The position numbers and the translations under genes are program-made. The notes under the pieces are model-generated. The model was not told where the DNA came from, did no database searches, and saw nothing but the letters and a program-made list of their open reading frames with translations. From the NCBI GenBank assembly GCA_007120575.1, contig SKNJ01000137.1, positions 1 to 15,268 of the forward strand: a stretch of DNA of 15,268 nt, in the 5' to 3' direction. This DNA is from Thioalkalivibrio sp. (GTDB lineage Bacteria > Pseudomonadota > Gammaproteobacteria > Ectothiorhodospirales > Ectothiorhodospiraceae). Below, piece by piece: positions 14,776 through 15,268 of this stretch (position 1 is its first letter; each line of letters begins with the position of its first letter).

Positions 14776-15268
14776 GGCGACCGGGATCCGCACGGTCCGT
14801 CGATGCCGAACGCATGCAGCCGACTGCGCAGGGTATTGCGCGAGATATCCAGCGCCTCGGCCACCTTGCTCTTGTTACCCTGGAAATGCTTCAGCGCCTG
14901 GACCAGTACCCGCTGTTCGAATTGCTGCATGACATCCTGCAGGCGATCCTGCTTCAAGGCCTGCTCGATCATTTCCTCGATCGACGCAGCACCATCCGGC
15001 TCGGCTCCATCGCGGGCCTCCGGCATCAATTCCAGCTCACGCACCATGCCCGTTTTTTGCTTGGCACAGGTGCGGTACACGGCGTTCTTCAGTTCGCGCA
15101 CATTGCCGACCCAGGAATGCCGCCGGGCCTCGTCCAGCGCGGCCTCCTCGACCCCTTCGATCTGCAGACCCAGTTCGCGGTTCGCGGCCAGCACGAACCC
15201 CTCCACCAGTGCCGGGATATCCTGGGTCCGTTCGCGCAGCGGCGGGATCCGGACCGGAATCTGCGCCA
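14772..15268 (-). CDS. NtrC-family sigma-54 response regulator (C-terminal part)
   Basis: The frame is open to the right edge of the window, so the receiver domain and most of the AAA+ domain, including the GAFTGA loop, lie outside. What is visible begins at the end of the AAA+ module: IPPLRERTQDIPAL (encoded at about 15200-15250), then the sensor-II region WVGNVRELKN typical of bacterial enhancer-binding proteins. A linker of about 60 residues follows, then a Fis-type helix-turn-helix at the C-terminus (NKSKVAEALDISRNTLRSRL). Such proteins use ATP hydrolysis to open sigma-54 promoters. The stop overlaps the kinase start by four bases, so the two form a cognate pair. The likely target in view is the sigma-54 promoter of the cytochrome gene. 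About 165 residues are seen of an expected 450-480. Confidence 0.92.
   Translation of the reverse strand, partial: AQIPVRIPPLRERTQDIPALVEGFVLAANRELGLQIEGVEEAALDEARRHSWVGNVRELKNAVYRTCAKQKTGMVRELELMPEARDGAEPDGAASIEEMIEQALKQDRLQDVMQQFEQRVLVQALKHFQGNKSKVAEALDISRNTLRSRLHAFGIDGPCGSRSP

Overview
The window is GC-rich, gene-dense chromosomal DNA from a proteobacterium. It is most likely a gammaproteobacterium of the Ectothiorhodospiraceae/Thioalkalivibrio type. The grounds are a monofunctional HisI, the long form of 2-isopropylmalate synthase, REP-like repeats of the GTCATTGCGAGG class, and a very acidic, lysine-poor secreted cytochrome (about 112 Asp against 12 Lys in 1015 residues) that suggests a saline or alkaline habitat. 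The taxonomic placement is inference.

Left part (1-6030, plus strand): a REP-derived mosaic repeat lies ahead of hisI and cysS, which overlap by ATGA. A metal-transport pair follows: a DUF1007 periplasmic protein whose mature N-terminus would be His-Pro-His, and a NicO/RcnA-like permease with a His-rich loop. Next comes a long-chain acyl-CoA synthetase. Its end meets the convergent leuA across a GC-rich hairpin.

Middle part (6082-9361): leuA (minus) and an Lrp/AsnC-type regulator (plus) are divergent. Their shared AT-rich intergenic region carries two related TTGCG...CGCAA inverted-repeat modules, probably the regulator's operators. A VKOR-thioredoxin fusion (DsbB/DsbA-like disulfide generator) is convergent with the regulator.

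Right part (9362-15268, minus strand): after a tandem pair of about 120-bp REPIN-like elements and a Rho-independent terminator comes a 1015-residue OmcA/MtrC-type multiheme lipoprotein cytochrome. It has nine CXXCH motifs plus one CX5CH at the place of a tenth haem. Upstream lie a membrane PAS sensor kinase and an NtrC-type sigma-54 response regulator cut by the window edge. The cytochrome's upstream region holds a good -24/-12 (GG-N10-GC) sigma-54 promoter and three or four helically phased TCGGAA repeats. The simplest model is a self-contained module: the kinase/regulator pair senses a redox or substrate cue and switches on a surface multiheme cytochrome. This module is the most interesting part of the window; no porin or periplasmic partner cytochrome is present.
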